NCBI GenBank assembly: GCA_037043015.1
Contig: CM073323.1
Span: forward strand, 9,855,758 to 9,919,757
Direction of reading: 5' to 3'
DNA from: Bryum argenteum
Lineage: Eukaryota; Streptophyta; Bryopsida; Bryales; Bryaceae
Length of the DNA stretch: 64,000 nucleotides
In this document: piece after piece, positions 21,552 through 33,609 of the stretch
Layout of the letters: each line of letters opens with the position of its first letter
Position numbering within the stretch: position 1 is the stretch's first letter
Position numbers and translations under genes: made by a program
The notes under the pieces: generated by a model
What the model was told of the DNA's origin: nothing
What the model saw: the letters and a program-made list of their open reading frames with translations, nothing else
Databases searched by the model: none

Positions 21552-24500
21552 CTCCGAAGGCTACTTCAAGAGGCACAATCGTCGAAACCGCAACATCTGT
21601 GCGAGGTAAGAAGACGAGTGAGGCGCACAGGGCCGAGGGTAAGACTATACGGACTGAGCCAGAGCGGGGGACGACCCAAAGAAACGGCGGCTCGGAGGTG
21701 CGCGGGCTGGTCGCGAATTTGAATTAGACAAGGGGTGGCCCGTGGTTTTACCGGGTGGATGCGGAGGGAACCCAGACGCGCGCCCATTTCAAATTTGAAT
21801 TTGCTCGGGCCCCGACTGATGACGACGTGTCCATATGGATGATAATCCGTTTGCGTCATCCTCATTCGTCACTTGCTCGTTGATTGTGACCATTCGACAG
21901 GCGGGTAGGAAGCGAGTAATACAATACGTTAGATATGGAGTTTATATTACTTTGAAGTTTATATTTCTTGATTTGTCACAAATTTTGGAAGAATTGCGAG
22001 AGAAAGGTTTTATGTTTTTGTAATGACATATTAATTATTTGAATTATTTTGATTCTATATTTGTATTTTCTATCTATTAGATTTTAGTAAAATTAGTATT
22101 CTATTGTTGGTCGAGAGATGTAGAGTTCTTATCATGGTAAATAAAATGTGAAAATGGTGGATGTATTGTGACAATCATTGTCAAACATGTGAATGAAGAT
22201 AGTAATTATCAAATTAATTTGATTTTTCTCCACTAGTGATACCCTTACAATGAATAGAGAAGTCATGTCGATTGATTTAAATCAAGCTATCCATCTATGC
22301 GATAAAATATGATTTTAAACTTTTCTAATATGAAGATCCAAGAAACTGCACGTCACTTCATGGCTTGAGGTGAATATTATGGCGTAAAGCTAACGCCATA
22401 GCATAAGTATGCGTCAAAGTATGTCATGCGGTGAACATTGTGGCGTATGGTGAATGCCACAGTCAAAGGTACACGATGAGATGCACCTTGAGGAAAACAT
22501 TACCGCTTGCTTGACGTGTGCGTCGTGACCAAGGCTACAACCAGAGACACACATTGAGGTACAGCTTAACGTGAACATGGCTGCTTGAAGCCAACGCTAC
22601 AGCCTGGGACACACATTAGGTATGGCTTCACATGAATATTGTTGCGTGAGGTCAACAATACAGCTAGAGGCATATATTGAGGTACAGTTTGATGTCGTCA
22701 TCTTGGCATGAGGCCTACGCCACAACAGGAGGCACAAATTGAGGTACATCTCAAGGTAAACATTGTGCCTTGAAGCCAACGCTACATTGAGACACACATT
22801 GAGATACGCTTTGTCTTGAAGTGAGCACATGTGGCATAAGGACAACGATACAAACGCATGTACATACTAGAGTGCTTCAAGAAACACAAATGTTTGATAT
22901 TATGAAATTAAACATGCACTATACAGATTACTACACATTCTAAAAGACAAGTGTATTATCTTGTTGTATATATTGAAGTTAGTGCAACCGTGTCACGTTT
23001 TTATTTAGTTACCCTCTCATTTAAAAGTTTAATTTCTTATCTATTTTCATACAGATGTTGACTATCATTTTGACACGCCTTTTTCTAAAATTGGTAAAAC
23101 TGTTATTCTTTCCTACATGAAAAAAATAAGTCATTGCTTTGTATGGAACCTCTTTTTATCAACCTTTATTCAACCATAATCAACACAATGATAAGCATGG
23201 TAAATTTTTTACCATCCATATATATTTTTATATTGAATAATTTGAGAATCACATATACATGAAATTAATTTAGCATAAACCTCTAGAATATGCCAATTAA
23301 GTACATTGACTTTGTTAGTGGCGCAATCAAGTGAAATTTCGCAAATCTTTACACTTTACAGTACTTAAAGATTACGCTTAGAAATATGTAAGAAGTGCCT
23401 TCAGCTAGGTTCACACATTGACAAGGAAACTAGAGCTTAGAAGGCCGCCATAGCCCATTTTTAACACATATGTAAGGTTCCCTCATCTTCATTAATGAAG
23501 TATAGGTGGTTGAGGATTCTACCATGTGCAATACTTACATATCAAATTCCAATTGTGTGTTGCAAATGAAAACTTGCTAGTGCAAGTAACCTCATTTTGG
23601 TTAAAATAGTGTTATTTCCATGTGCCACTTTGGTCCATGTGCCATTTTGAAGGCATATCCTGTACATGTTTATAAAATGTTGATCAAATAACAAGATATC
23701 ACATATGTTTTTTAATGTCATGTATGTGCTCATAATATTAAGTGGTTTCTATTATATAACTAAAACTTTCATAATGTCACATGTTTTGACACTTTGGATG
23801 TTAGTTAAAGGGCAAATATTTTCTAACGGTTGTTCAAAAACATTGTTGTTTTTGAACAATCTTATGGCCCTCTGACAACCTTTCGAAGCTCAAAATTGAA
23901 AAAAATAATAAAAAATCATGTTACTTGCAGCTTCTTGGACACCATTTCAACCGGATTGAGGTTATGTTGGCAATAGTATCATTCCTCAAGAAATGTTGAA
24001 ACGGTATCATTCCTCTAATGAGATGTTATAACCACAAATGACTTATTATAGTGCTAAGTTATATAAGATGACGTCCTCATTGAGGGTACACTTTCGTACA
24101 CAATATCTCTAAATCCAATTTTTGATATCTCTCTAACTTGTTAATACTTCCTCCAATTAACTCGGAATCGTTCTTAATAGAGGCTCCTCTATCTTTAAGT
24201 TATGGACTAACAATTTTTGGAAGGTAGCTTGTGGCACTTCTTGTTCTATGCTTTAAAAAAACATGTGTTATGTAAGAAAGGGTGGGTAGTGCCATGCATT
24301 TCTTGAAACAATTTCAAATATCACTGTGGCCATTTCTACGTCAATCTTTTGGTACAATTATGTCTATGTTGACTTCCAGAATATTAAATTTGGTTACCAA
24401 CTTTTCACTTCACATTAAACTTTTCGGTCAATTTTAGTTTTGCAACTTATTACATCGAACAAAAACTTATAAGAAATACAATCAATGTGTAACATACATG

Positions 24501-26348
24501 AACATCTATTGTACATTAGTTGAGCCTACGTTTTTCTAACTACCTTAAGGCTCTCAAGTTGGAGCTCAAAGTAAAAATTGTCTACTTCCGTGTTCGATTG
24601 AAAGTCCGAAACTAGGTAATACAAGCCTATGATTTTGCTAAATACGTTGATTTTAAAAACAAACATTTCAATTATATAAACATGTGACCTAAGTGCAAGA
24701 TATTAAGTTTACAATTTTAAAATTTCTCACCATTTTCTTCATCTTACTACATTAAAGTTTTTTAAAGCTCAGGAGTAACTTGAAAGGGCCTCTTCATTCA
24801 AGGGTTAAATCTCATGCTCTATGCACACACTTATAATCGAAATATTTCAATAGGGTTAAAAGTTCACTTGTAATATAATCATTAAAATTTATAACCTAGA
24901 TTGCACATCATTCATGGATTATAGGGGATGGATGTTGTGGATTTCAATAGTTTCCTACACATATTTTTTTCCTCATTTGACTTGAATGATCGTTCAAAGT
25001 CATTTTTTACCGTTTTTGAAGAATGTATTAAATTAACAAAGAACAATCACAAATTTTCCTACCATTGTTTTAGTATGAATGATATCAATATTGTAACAAG
25101 TTTAGCATAGTCCTTGTAACAACATAAAACAAAGGTTTTCAAGTTTTCTTTGTTGAATTTTAGTCAACAACAACTTAAGAAAAGTTGAATTATGCTTATG
25201 AATAAACTAGACTTGACCATTTACATAGAATATAAAAATTTGATCATATGGAATAAAATTAAGCGAATATTATGCTCCCTATTCTATAATTTGTCTTGAT
25301 TGGCAAGTTACAAAACCCAATCATTGTGAAGATAATTGCCTTCGCATAACAGTAAACAAAGTTGGTTACAAGTTATTGTATTTTGTATAGCAATACATTG
25401 TAAATTGTATATGAAAAATCATAAACTGAAATGCTTATATTAAAGAAGCGTATGAGAAACAAATGTAATAAACATCATACAAAATAGTATACAAGAAACA
25501 CATTACCAAATATACGACCAACACCGCGCATTTTTTTGCGTGTAACACAACCACATTTCCATGTCAATTCGATATCCCTAAAGAACTTTGAATGGACAGA
25601 CTAATTACATGGTGTCTTAAAATCTTCACTTCGTAATTAAATAATAAACTAATATCTTTATCATGATGAGCTCTTAACTAAGCTCTTGTATATGGCCTAT
25701 AAGAACGCTAACTCAAACAATAAGTCTCTCCTATAAAGTGTACGTATAAGAAGAAAATTTATGTGTTTACAAATGACCATTCATACATTGAAGTCCGCAA
25801 GCAATAAACAAAAGGGTGAGCAATTCAACTAAATCATGTTTTGGTTATAGACACTCAAACTTTTACACTTGAGGGACAGATACTTGGTAAAAAAACATGT
25901 CATTTACCATTCTTGCCAATGTTGCATCCGAGTTTAAGATTTAATGGTTAAATTAAAACAAGTGATTCTTTAAATTAACTAATAAATCTCAAACTGTGAT
26001 GCAAAATTGGAACAAGAGATTAAACTCTTTAAATTCAACTATTACATCTCAAACTCTGATGCCAAATTAGAATTTTTAAAGTGATTAAAATTTTTAAATC
26101 CGATGTTTCATGAAGTTTTACACTCACCAAAACACTACTGCTCATCTTACTTGTGTCCGCTCATTCTTGAGCTCACCAAACCTTCGACAAATCCCTCTCA
26201 CCAAGTAGTTCGCTACTTTGGTTCACGATTGATTATATTTCTCTCGAATGATTAATACATTAATATATTGATTGTGAAATTAAAATTTAAATAAATTAAA
26301 AAAAACCTCGGACAAATGAGAAACAATTTAGGGTGTGACATGGCAACC
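21552..26348. other. AT-rich intergenic region with a 62-bp degenerate repeat
   Basis: The first 300 bases are GC-rich (with AACGG and TTTCAAATTTGAA motifs) and may be promoter sequence. From 21900 on the DNA is strongly AT-rich. A degenerate tandem repeat occupies about 22350-22850. From 22900 to 26340 I see nothing but AT-rich sequence and short chance frames. Confidence 0.55.
22350..22850. repeat. Degenerate minisatellite, about 62-bp period
   Basis: About eight diverged units of the pattern 'ttgaggtac...gtgaacattg...ttgaagccaacgctaca...gacacaca'. The clearest units run from 22554 to 22810. Unit divergence is high, so the array is old. Confidence 0.75.
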
Positions 26349-26617
26349 GAGGTGGCAGGGACAGGGATAAGCTGCAAGCCCTAAAAGGGATGGAGGCTGA
26401 CGTTGCCAGGCTGCTTCCCCCTTCGACTCCGGTCGTCCTCGTCGCCTTCTTCTTCATTCCCCTCCCACAACCCCAAACCCCCATTTACCGCTCAAGCCCT
26501 AATTCTAGCTTTCTTTGCCCGCGCACTCTCCAGCCAGCCCTGTCGCCGCTATCCGAGCTCTTTCATGGGAGTTTGCTTGCATTCTTGGATTCCAGTTCCA
26601 GTACCGACGCTGCTGCA

Positions 26618-26629
26618 ATGGTGATGTGA
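26618..26629 (+). promoter_or_regulatory. Short upstream reading frame ending in AUG-stop, copy 1
   Basis: ATGGTGATGTGA lies 93 bases before the main ATG. It reads Met-Val-Met-stop, and its second ATG is followed immediately by TGA, a minimal AUG-stop frame. It is conserved at the same place in the duplicate gene (43330-43341). Confidence 0.5.
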
Positions 26630-26721
26630 GCATTCGGGTGACGACCTACTCCTGAGGGGATTTTGGTGTCTGGAAGAAACGTTTCGACGGAGCGCGGGTA
26701 AGGAATCCCAGGCTACCAGCC

Positions 26722-28696
26722 ATGGCGACCAAGAATTTCTTCGACTTGCTTGGAGATGATGAGAACGAGGACCCCGCGCAGGTGGTGGTGCGTGCCAACG
26801 CTGTCGCCCCCGCGGAGCCTAAACCGGCTGCCGCCGCCGCGAAGAAGCCCGCTGCTGCCGCCAAGCTGCCCTCCAAGCCCACTCCTCCTGGCGAGGCTGG
26901 TGCGTGAGGATTTTTCACGTTTGCATGTGAGAGTACTTCGTGTTAATGCGAGTGTGTCTGTTTTTCTGACCGTGGGGTTTCTGATTGATCAGTGAAGGAG
27001 CAGAGGGTCCATTTTGAGGGTGGTCGTGGAGGACGTGGTGGTGGTCGTGGAGGACGTGGCGGTCGGGAAGGTGGTGGCCCCCGTGAGGGAGGAGGTTATA
27101 GAGAACGCGGCAGCTACAACAACGAGCGCAATGCCGGCGGCGATGGTCTCACCGGCGGACGCGGGTCGTATGGCGAGAGACCTGTGCGCTCCGAGAACGG
27201 CGAGGGACGGTCGTACGAGGGTGGTCGCAGAGGTGGCCGTGGAGGTCGCGGAGGATACGGTGACGGTGAGGAGCGTCCCCGCAGGAGGGAGTTTGATCGT
27301 CACAGCGGGAACCCTAGAGGGTGAGTAGTGGAGCCATTCTGAATGTTGGAGAATCCTTGGGGAGCGCGGGACGAGGTTGCATGATGTTTATTGCAGTGCA
27401 TTGGAAATGGTGGCGATTATTCGGGATTGGTTTGCTGCATTGTTGTAAAAGTGATGAATGCATGAGTTGCAACAGGGATGAGACGAGAGCTGGGTATGGA
27501 CAGTATTTGAATTGGGTTTTGTTGTGTCGAGCGTCTTTACAGACATGAGACCGAAAAGAGAGCTGGTTCTGGCCGCGGTAACTGGGGAACGGACGTCGAC
27601 CCAGCACTCATTCAGTAAGCTTCCGGGGGAGGGGACGACTGTGGAGTTCAGTGCTAATTCTATTGGAATTTGGTGTGCCTTATTGAGGAGTTGTTTAAGA
27701 GAATGTCGGGAGTGCTGATACGAGGTTTGTGGTTGCAGGGAAACTGTGGAGGGTGTAAAGGAAGAGGAGAAGCCCGCTGTGGAGGGAGCAGTTGACGAGA
27801 AGAAGCCCGAGACGGAGACTCCCGCGGACGCCGTGGCGGAGGAAGGCGCAGTCGAGAAGAAGGAAGAGGAAGAGGAGGACAATGTGAGTCATTGTAGCCC
27901 ATATGGGTTCGTGGGTATATACATGACGAGGTGATCATGAAGGAGTGAGGGATTGACAGAAGGTGGGCATTGTGGATGGTTGCAGGAGATGACCCTGGAT
28001 GAGTACGAGAAGGTATTGGAGGAGAAGCGCAAGACCCTGGAAGCTGCCAAGGCATCAGAGAGGAAGGTGGAAGCGGATAAGGCATTTGAGAAGATGCAGC
28101 TGGTGGACAACAAGAGGCGAGAGGAGGACATTTTCATTAAGCTGGTAAGTGTAATGTTGTGATGGGAAGGCAATTATTGTGGGGGGAAGTCTGCTTTGTG
28201 GCATCCAAAGCATGAGATGGATGTGAACATGTGTTTGTGGTGTATGCAGGGTCAGGACAAGGAGAAGACGAAGAGGGAGGCGGCCGAGAAAGAGGAGAAG
28301 TCGCGCAAGGTGAGCTGCGATGCACACTGCATTGTTTAGGGGGTTGATGGACTTCTGTCTCCGGCAGAGTAACATAATCGCTCGTGGTGGTGGGTTGTGA
28401 CATTTTTGAATTGGTGGTGTTGATTGCAGCCTGTGAGCATCAACGAGTTTCTGAAGCCAGCGGAAGGCGAGAAGTACTACGGTCCTCCATCGAACCGCGG
28501 ACGAGGCGGTCGGGGTGGTCGCGGAGACAGGCGCGAGGGAGGCGATCGTCGTGAGGGTGGTGGTCGCGGAGATCGCGAGTCCAGCCGTGGCGCTTTCGGC
28601 GGTGGAAGGTTCGGTGGTCGTGGTGGCAGCGGCGGAGGTGCATCTGCACCGAAGATCGAAGACCAGGCCCAGTTCCCAACTTTGGGAGGCAAGTAA
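26722..28696 (+). CDS. RGG-repeat RNA-binding protein, SERBP1/HABP4 type, copy 1
   Basis: Predicted mRNA- and ribosome-associated RGG protein (plant RGGA/hyaluronan-mRNA-binding family, Stm1-like N terminus). Seven exons join in frame: 26722-26899, 26993-27320, 27543-27614, 27739-27883, 27986-28144, 28250-28309 and 28430-28696. They give 402 residues. The order is: N-terminal NFFDLLGDDENEDPAQ (Stm1-like), an Ala/Lys/Pro linker, a first RGG cluster (exon 2), the family motif GSGRGNWGTDVD (exon 3), an acidic Glu/Lys stretch (exon 4), the HABP4 core EMTLDEYEKVLEEKRK (exon 5), a charged helix, and a C-terminal RGG cluster ending FPTLGGK. The ATG at 26722 has a good context (GCCATGGCG). A near-identical paralogue is at 43435-45410. 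Frames of about 100-300 codons on the opposite strand are shadows of its GC-rich exons. Confidence 0.93.
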
Positions 28697-28986
28697 GCGA
28701 AGCCGGGACGAGGCAGCAGTTGGTGCAGGAGTGTGCAGTAACGAGAAGAGCTGCGTGGGTCTGTGGAGGAAGTGTTTTGTTGGTGTAACAAAGTGTAGTG
28801 TGGCGGAGTCTAGGAAGCTGCTAGTAGAGGACAGTTGAATTCTAGCCGGTTTCTTATTTTTTTCCTGCTTGTCTGCTGAAGTGCCAGAGCCTGACAAGGG
28901 TGTGGCAGATGTGGATTGGCCAATCTGAATGAGAAACTTTTGGTGAAAATGTTTAAAAAACTGTGATGGTAGCGTTGATAACGAGT

Positions 28987-31360
28987 GGCACTTGGGTAAG
29001 TCAGACATTAGTGGAAGTCTGCCGGGTTTTCCGTGTGGATCGAATGGAAGTATCTTTTGTGCAAGTTCTATGATGACATGAGGTTAGTCGTTCCAGATGT
29101 GTGATAGCATTGCAATGACCTAATTGTCTGTAATCGATAGTACTACAAAAGAATGTCGACGTGTGCAATGACGTTGTTTGCAATGTACCATATATTCTGC
29201 TCTTATTGTGCTGCACTTAGTCAGTTTCTGAGAAAAGTTCACTTGTTCTGTTATCACTCTGAGCCCAGCAGACTGAAATATCCTAGCGTACGTTCGAATG
29301 ACGTCGTGCAACGGAGAACCAGTGCCACGTTCGTGTATTAATTCGTTGATGGCCATGTTTTAAAAATCGGTTTATTCCTCAGATTTTGAAGTGCCCGTTC
29401 AAGTATCGTTTCGATTCGAAACTAGAATCTCGAATTCATCTTGCAGTGAATTGTTGAAACAATAAGTTGAAGTGGTTTGATGGAAATGACGATGAATCTT
29501 TTGGCGTAAGATTGAGGTAGAGTGGTGAGAGGAAGTCGAAGTGGTGGTTTCGAATCCTAATGCATGGGTGAAAATGGATGCTGAACTACATCAATACAGA
29601 AAGAGTCAATCTAAGAGTGAAGAACAGTCTTGAATTACGATAATTCAAAGTGAGACAATCTTGGTTATCAATTACGATAATTCAAAAGGAGACAGTCTTT
29701 GTTATCAATTGTAAATAACTATCTGAAATTGATAGCTGGTTTGGCTTTCTCTATAGAAAGATTATGCTATTTCTATATACAGAAAGGTATTATCTGAAAA
29801 GTATTTTTTCTCATATTTTTTCTTGAATGTTTTCATATCATGATTTGCCAAAATCTGAGATTTGAGAATTATACCAAAATTGTCAAAATTTTACAAAAAT
29901 TTCAAATTACTTCATTACCATTCAATATCTTCTCAAAACAAACATATTTAGCATGATGCACATTTTCCCATATCTTTACATATGGAATGTTTCCTTCATC
30001 ATATAAATTTTATGTGCCCATATTCAACTACATATCTCCATGGGCATATTAGCATGATAACCAATTATGGTATATTTTAAAATCTTGTCTTAGAGGTCAT
30101 GCTGGCATAAAGTTTTCAAGACCGCGATTAGTGACAACAAGTTATTGATTTGTGTGTAATCGTTCTATTTTAAAATGGTTGTTTTTAGCATATAGAAATG
30201 ATCAAATTCACAATTTGATGGTATTGCTGATACTTAGTGATATGAGGGACTACAACTCAAGACCTCCCATCTTGCGGATTTGGAATATTGGTTCATGTTG
30301 TGATGTTAATACAAAGCTTAAGTGCTGAATAGTGTCAATTGAGGATAAGGTAAAAACTGGAATTGTGATTAACAATGGCCCAATTTAGCACATTATGTAA
30401 GATTTGACCAATGTCAATTTGAGGATAATGTATAAGTAGGAATGACAATTAGAAACAACTTGTTCTGGCAGGCCATGTGAATTTTGGCCCTTGATGTGAG
30501 GCTAGTATATGCTTTCGATCCTTCTGGCATTGTCAAACCTGAACAAAACTGAAACAAGAGTGTTATTCAAAACAGCCAATTGTATCAATATTTGTAGTTG
30601 AAAACTACTTGTTCTGACATACCATGTGAAATGCCGCCCTTGATGTGAGGCTAGTATATGGTTTAGATCCTCGTGGCATTGTCAAGCCCAAACATAACCA
30701 AAACAAGAGAGTACCATTCAAGGCAACCAATTGTAACAATATTTGTGGGGTCTAGTCTTACAAGTGATGCTAATATATCCTTTTGATACCCATGTAACAT
30801 CTACATGCGGACAAAAGAAACCCATAACTAGACCTCAACAAGAATACAAATTGACAAAGTTTTAAAGCTGCATTCCTGCATTGATCTTGTAGTGAACTTC
30901 TGATAAACTTCCGATACGTGTTGTCTTTTCGAACATCGTCTCTAGAAAACTAAGCACTTTAGTCCTAAACTTGTTATAGTGAAGGCATATCTTCATCAAC
31001 TGCAACTAAAATATATGCTTAGTGTTAGGAACATTAAATATAAAAACAGAGCTAATTGTCAACGAGGGTAATCATATGACAACTCCGAAGCCAATGGCAA
31101 CATCAATTGTAAAGGATAATAAGATGTGAAGACAAGGAAAACGAGAAAGTTTACATTAGTATTTAATTTGATACCACGTTCCATACTTTGCATACAGAAT
31201 CCCATTAATTATTGAATAAGTGATGATAAATCAAAAGGATGAAGGTGGTAGCATACTAGAACAAGGATAAGGAGGAGCTCCATGGTGGTTCTACCCACTT
31301 CCTCCATGGATGCAAGGATAGTAATGTCACAACACATGTGGTTAAAATGAAGTCAACACT
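28987..31360. other. Intergenic, small direct repeats
   Basis: No gene is seen. A pair of roughly 149-bp direct repeats lies at 30458-30755, and a weaker pair around 'tgtcaattgaggataa' near 30340 and 30412. The rest is AT-rich. Confidence 0.55.
30458..30755. repeat. Two direct repeats of about 149 bp
   Basis: The blocks 'acttgttctg...ccatgtgaa...cccttgatgtgaggctagta...attgt' start at 30458 and 30607. They differ at perhaps one position in eight, so the duplication is not recent. Confidence 0.8.
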
Positions 31361-31364
31361 TAAG

Positions 31365-31405
31365 CCTATAATCTTGTGAATAGTATCTATACACAAGATT
31401 ATAGG
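31365..31405. repeat. Perfect 14-bp inverted repeat with 13-base loop
   Basis: CCTATAATCTTGTG at 31365-31378 is the exact reverse complement of CACAAGATTATAGG at 31392-31405. It sits at the left edge of the GC-richer island and may be an end remnant of an element. Confidence 0.8.
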
Positions 31406-31688
31406 ATTGTCAATGACCACACCGCGCGGCCTCGACTGTCCCCCGAGTACCACACTTTGCCGCGCCTATCTTGCAATCACCACACCCCGCCGCGCCTGTC
31501 TCGTGACCACAACACCGGTATGCGCCAAGGGAATCCATGCCTAGAAGAGTGCCGCTCCTACCTTCTATGGTAACACTAGTGTCCTTGGCTCTTTGCATAA
31601 GACGGATCGAAACTCATAGATCAGAGTCGCTGCCTCTCTGGTTTAGCATCGATGGTTTATTTGTGCAATCCGCGGTGGCTGGAGAGCT

Positions 31689-32480
31689 TCACAGTCTTTG
31701 GTGGAGTGTGGGGAGGAGCTCAACAACAAGACGCAACATCGTGGCCAGATAATGATCCAATGGTGGAAACTCATGCTCGTAGTCTGTTCCGAACCGCTCA
31801 CTGAAATTGTAATCTACAGTTCGCTCTTCCTCCATGTGTACTAATTTGGCTTTAAACATTTGCAGTTGTGCTACACTTTTGCTTCCTTCAATCACTGCCT
31901 TAGCAATCCAGCAGTAGTAATTCTTGTACCACAACTTGGTCAGCTTCCTCGTCACTTCTCTTACTTGTGCCCGTAACATGGCTTGTCAGAATGCAACATT
32001 AACTAGGACGTCGTAAGCCGCCTTCCCGGCATTGTCCTGCCTAAGCATTGATCAGTTGTTCGGTTGCCGTGAGGGATGCGGTCACCGGTGAGGCATAAAG
32101 CTCCCATACCCAAGAAACACAATATGTGCCACCACCCGCCTCTCGTTCTTCGGTATGCGTTGAATTTCGTCCAGTATCATGGACGCGCTGACATCTTCCT
32201 GACAGTCCTTCACAATTGCTCCGGCAATGCCAAGATCTTTAGACTCATACCGGGAAAGTTGGCCTTCTACTTTGGCAATCGTCGCGAGGATGAGAGCAGC
32301 CCGGATGTTCAGCCGTCGTTGCTATGCACTTAATCGTCGGCCAAGCATGCGGCTAGCGAGCACCCGTCCGCGCGAGGGCAATTCATGCTTGTGCAACTCG
32401 CAGAACCGCAGTAAACTTACATCCGGATGAATTGCCCTCGCAATCCGGATGACCATGCTCACGAGCATCGGCGTTCGCTA
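31689..32480 (-). pseudogene. Decayed protein-coding remnant, unknown family
   Basis: On the minus strand 32,427-32,076 reads as one frame (VSLLRFCELHKHELPSRGR, then after a single stop QRRLNIRAALILATIAKVEG, then SASMILDEIQRIPKNERR). A second protein-like frame of 96 codons follows at 31979-31689 (MLRAQVREVTRKLTKLWYKN). The amino-acid composition is that of a globular protein, unlike the AT-rich surroundings, but stops interrupt it and I cannot assign a family. It could be an old gene copy or the remains of a transposon gene. Confidence 0.4.
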
Positions 32481-32935
32481 CGCAAGTTCATGGAATTGTT
32501 ACACTTGGGCACGGCCAAGGTAAGGGTAACACTTTTTGTCAAGACTAATTAGGTGATTTTTGGTTGAAACATCCAAAGTTCATCATTTTTTTTCATTTTT
32601 ATCAATTACATAGAGTACAAAATCATTTTAAAATATCGTATATGTAATTGGGATCAAGATGCACATTCCTAAGAAAAAAGATTTCTCAAATATTTTATTT
32701 TTGGATCATTGAACCCTCGACAGTAAATTGCATATTGGTGGGATTTGCAGGCGTCATGGTGCAAAAATTATTAATTGTTTATTTGTCAAACTAACTATTT
32801 TATATAATGCACAAGTACATGTAAGTCATATCCAAAAATGGTATCAAAATGTGATCATTTGATGTATCGAATGATTGTTTCTTAGGATTTTGTGTAATTA
32901 AGACACAACTAGCTTTTTCTCATGCTTAACTTTAT

Positions 32936-33244
32936 TTAGAAGATGGACATGTTTGACACACTTGCATGAGCTGAAATTGTACTTGGGACAACTGTTTTGG
33001 ACACCCTTAGCTTAATTGTACCCACTTCGCGATATCGACAGATCTCATCATCCCGATACGTCCCCATGGTACTCATGTCGTGTGACATTCGCTTTCGTTT
33101 TCGTCTCCACAATGCATGACACACACCCCAAATAAACAATCGTCGTTGAATCAGAAGCTCTGCCGGTCCGGATAAGAGAGCCAGTTGCTCCTCGATCACC
33201 ATTGCTGGTCCTTCAGTCACTCTTGCACGCTCCTCATCGCCCAT
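32936..33244 (-). pseudogene. Possible ORF or gene remnant, unknown
   Basis: A 102-codon frame (MGDEERARVTEGPAMVIEEQ..., then RRLFIWGVCHALWRRKRKR) in the same GC-richer island. A clean TATATAAAGG on the minus strand at 33600-33609 lies 360 bases upstream, so it may once have been transcribed. The basic arm and the loss of similarity after residue 75 fit a decayed gene. I recognise no family. Confidence 0.3.
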
Positions 33245-33599
33245 TCTCTCTTCCTCGAATTAGTGAGTTTCCGGAATCTCATTATTTCCACATGCTTGCT
33301 GTAGTGCACAAGTCGGTTGCTAAGGCTCCGGTGGAGCTTGCTGCTCGTGAAAGTGGTAGTCTTGATGCTCGTTTCCAAGGAAGCGTCATCATCCCAGGCT
33401 CATCAATCAACATCCCTTGTTCGCCACTCCGGACGTGCACAAGCAACTCGTACTGTTGTCATGCAGCAACTCATGAACAGAGATCTTTAGGACTACATAT
33501 TATGTTAAAACTCCGTCAACAATCCGTGCCATAAATGCTAAAACCAAATTGCATGTAAATAGGTAAAATGTGCAGTGGGGGACACAACCCTCCTACTGC

Positions 33600-33609
33600 C
33601 TTTATATAG
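33600..33609 (-). promoter_or_regulatory. TATA box-like site
   Basis: The minus strand reads GGCTATATAAAGGCAG, a strong TATA consensus. It is the best promoter-like site near the open frame at 33244-32936. Confidence 0.4.

Larger units (their letters stand above)
26349..28986 (+). repeat. Segmental duplication, copy 1 (RGG gene)
   Basis: From the GGTGGCA...AAGCTGCAA...CCTAAAAGG promoter stretch to GCGTTGATAACGAGT this block matches 43084-45703 nearly base for base, introns and 3' flank included. The exceptions are the first 120 bases of the 5' leader and the first half of intron 2. Both copies lie in direct orientation 16.7 kb apart. Confidence 0.9.

Noticed and set aside
23820-23865. Inverted repeat GTTCAAAAACA...TGTTTTTGAAC as a possible element end
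   Set aside because: Short, AT-rich and isolated; no partner or repeat copy was found.
28055-29008. 317-codon minus-strand frame across the RGG gene 3' half
   Set aside because: It lies opposite exons, introns and 3' flank of a well-supported gene, and its low-complexity Ser/Thr/Leu composition comes from reading RGG codons backwards.
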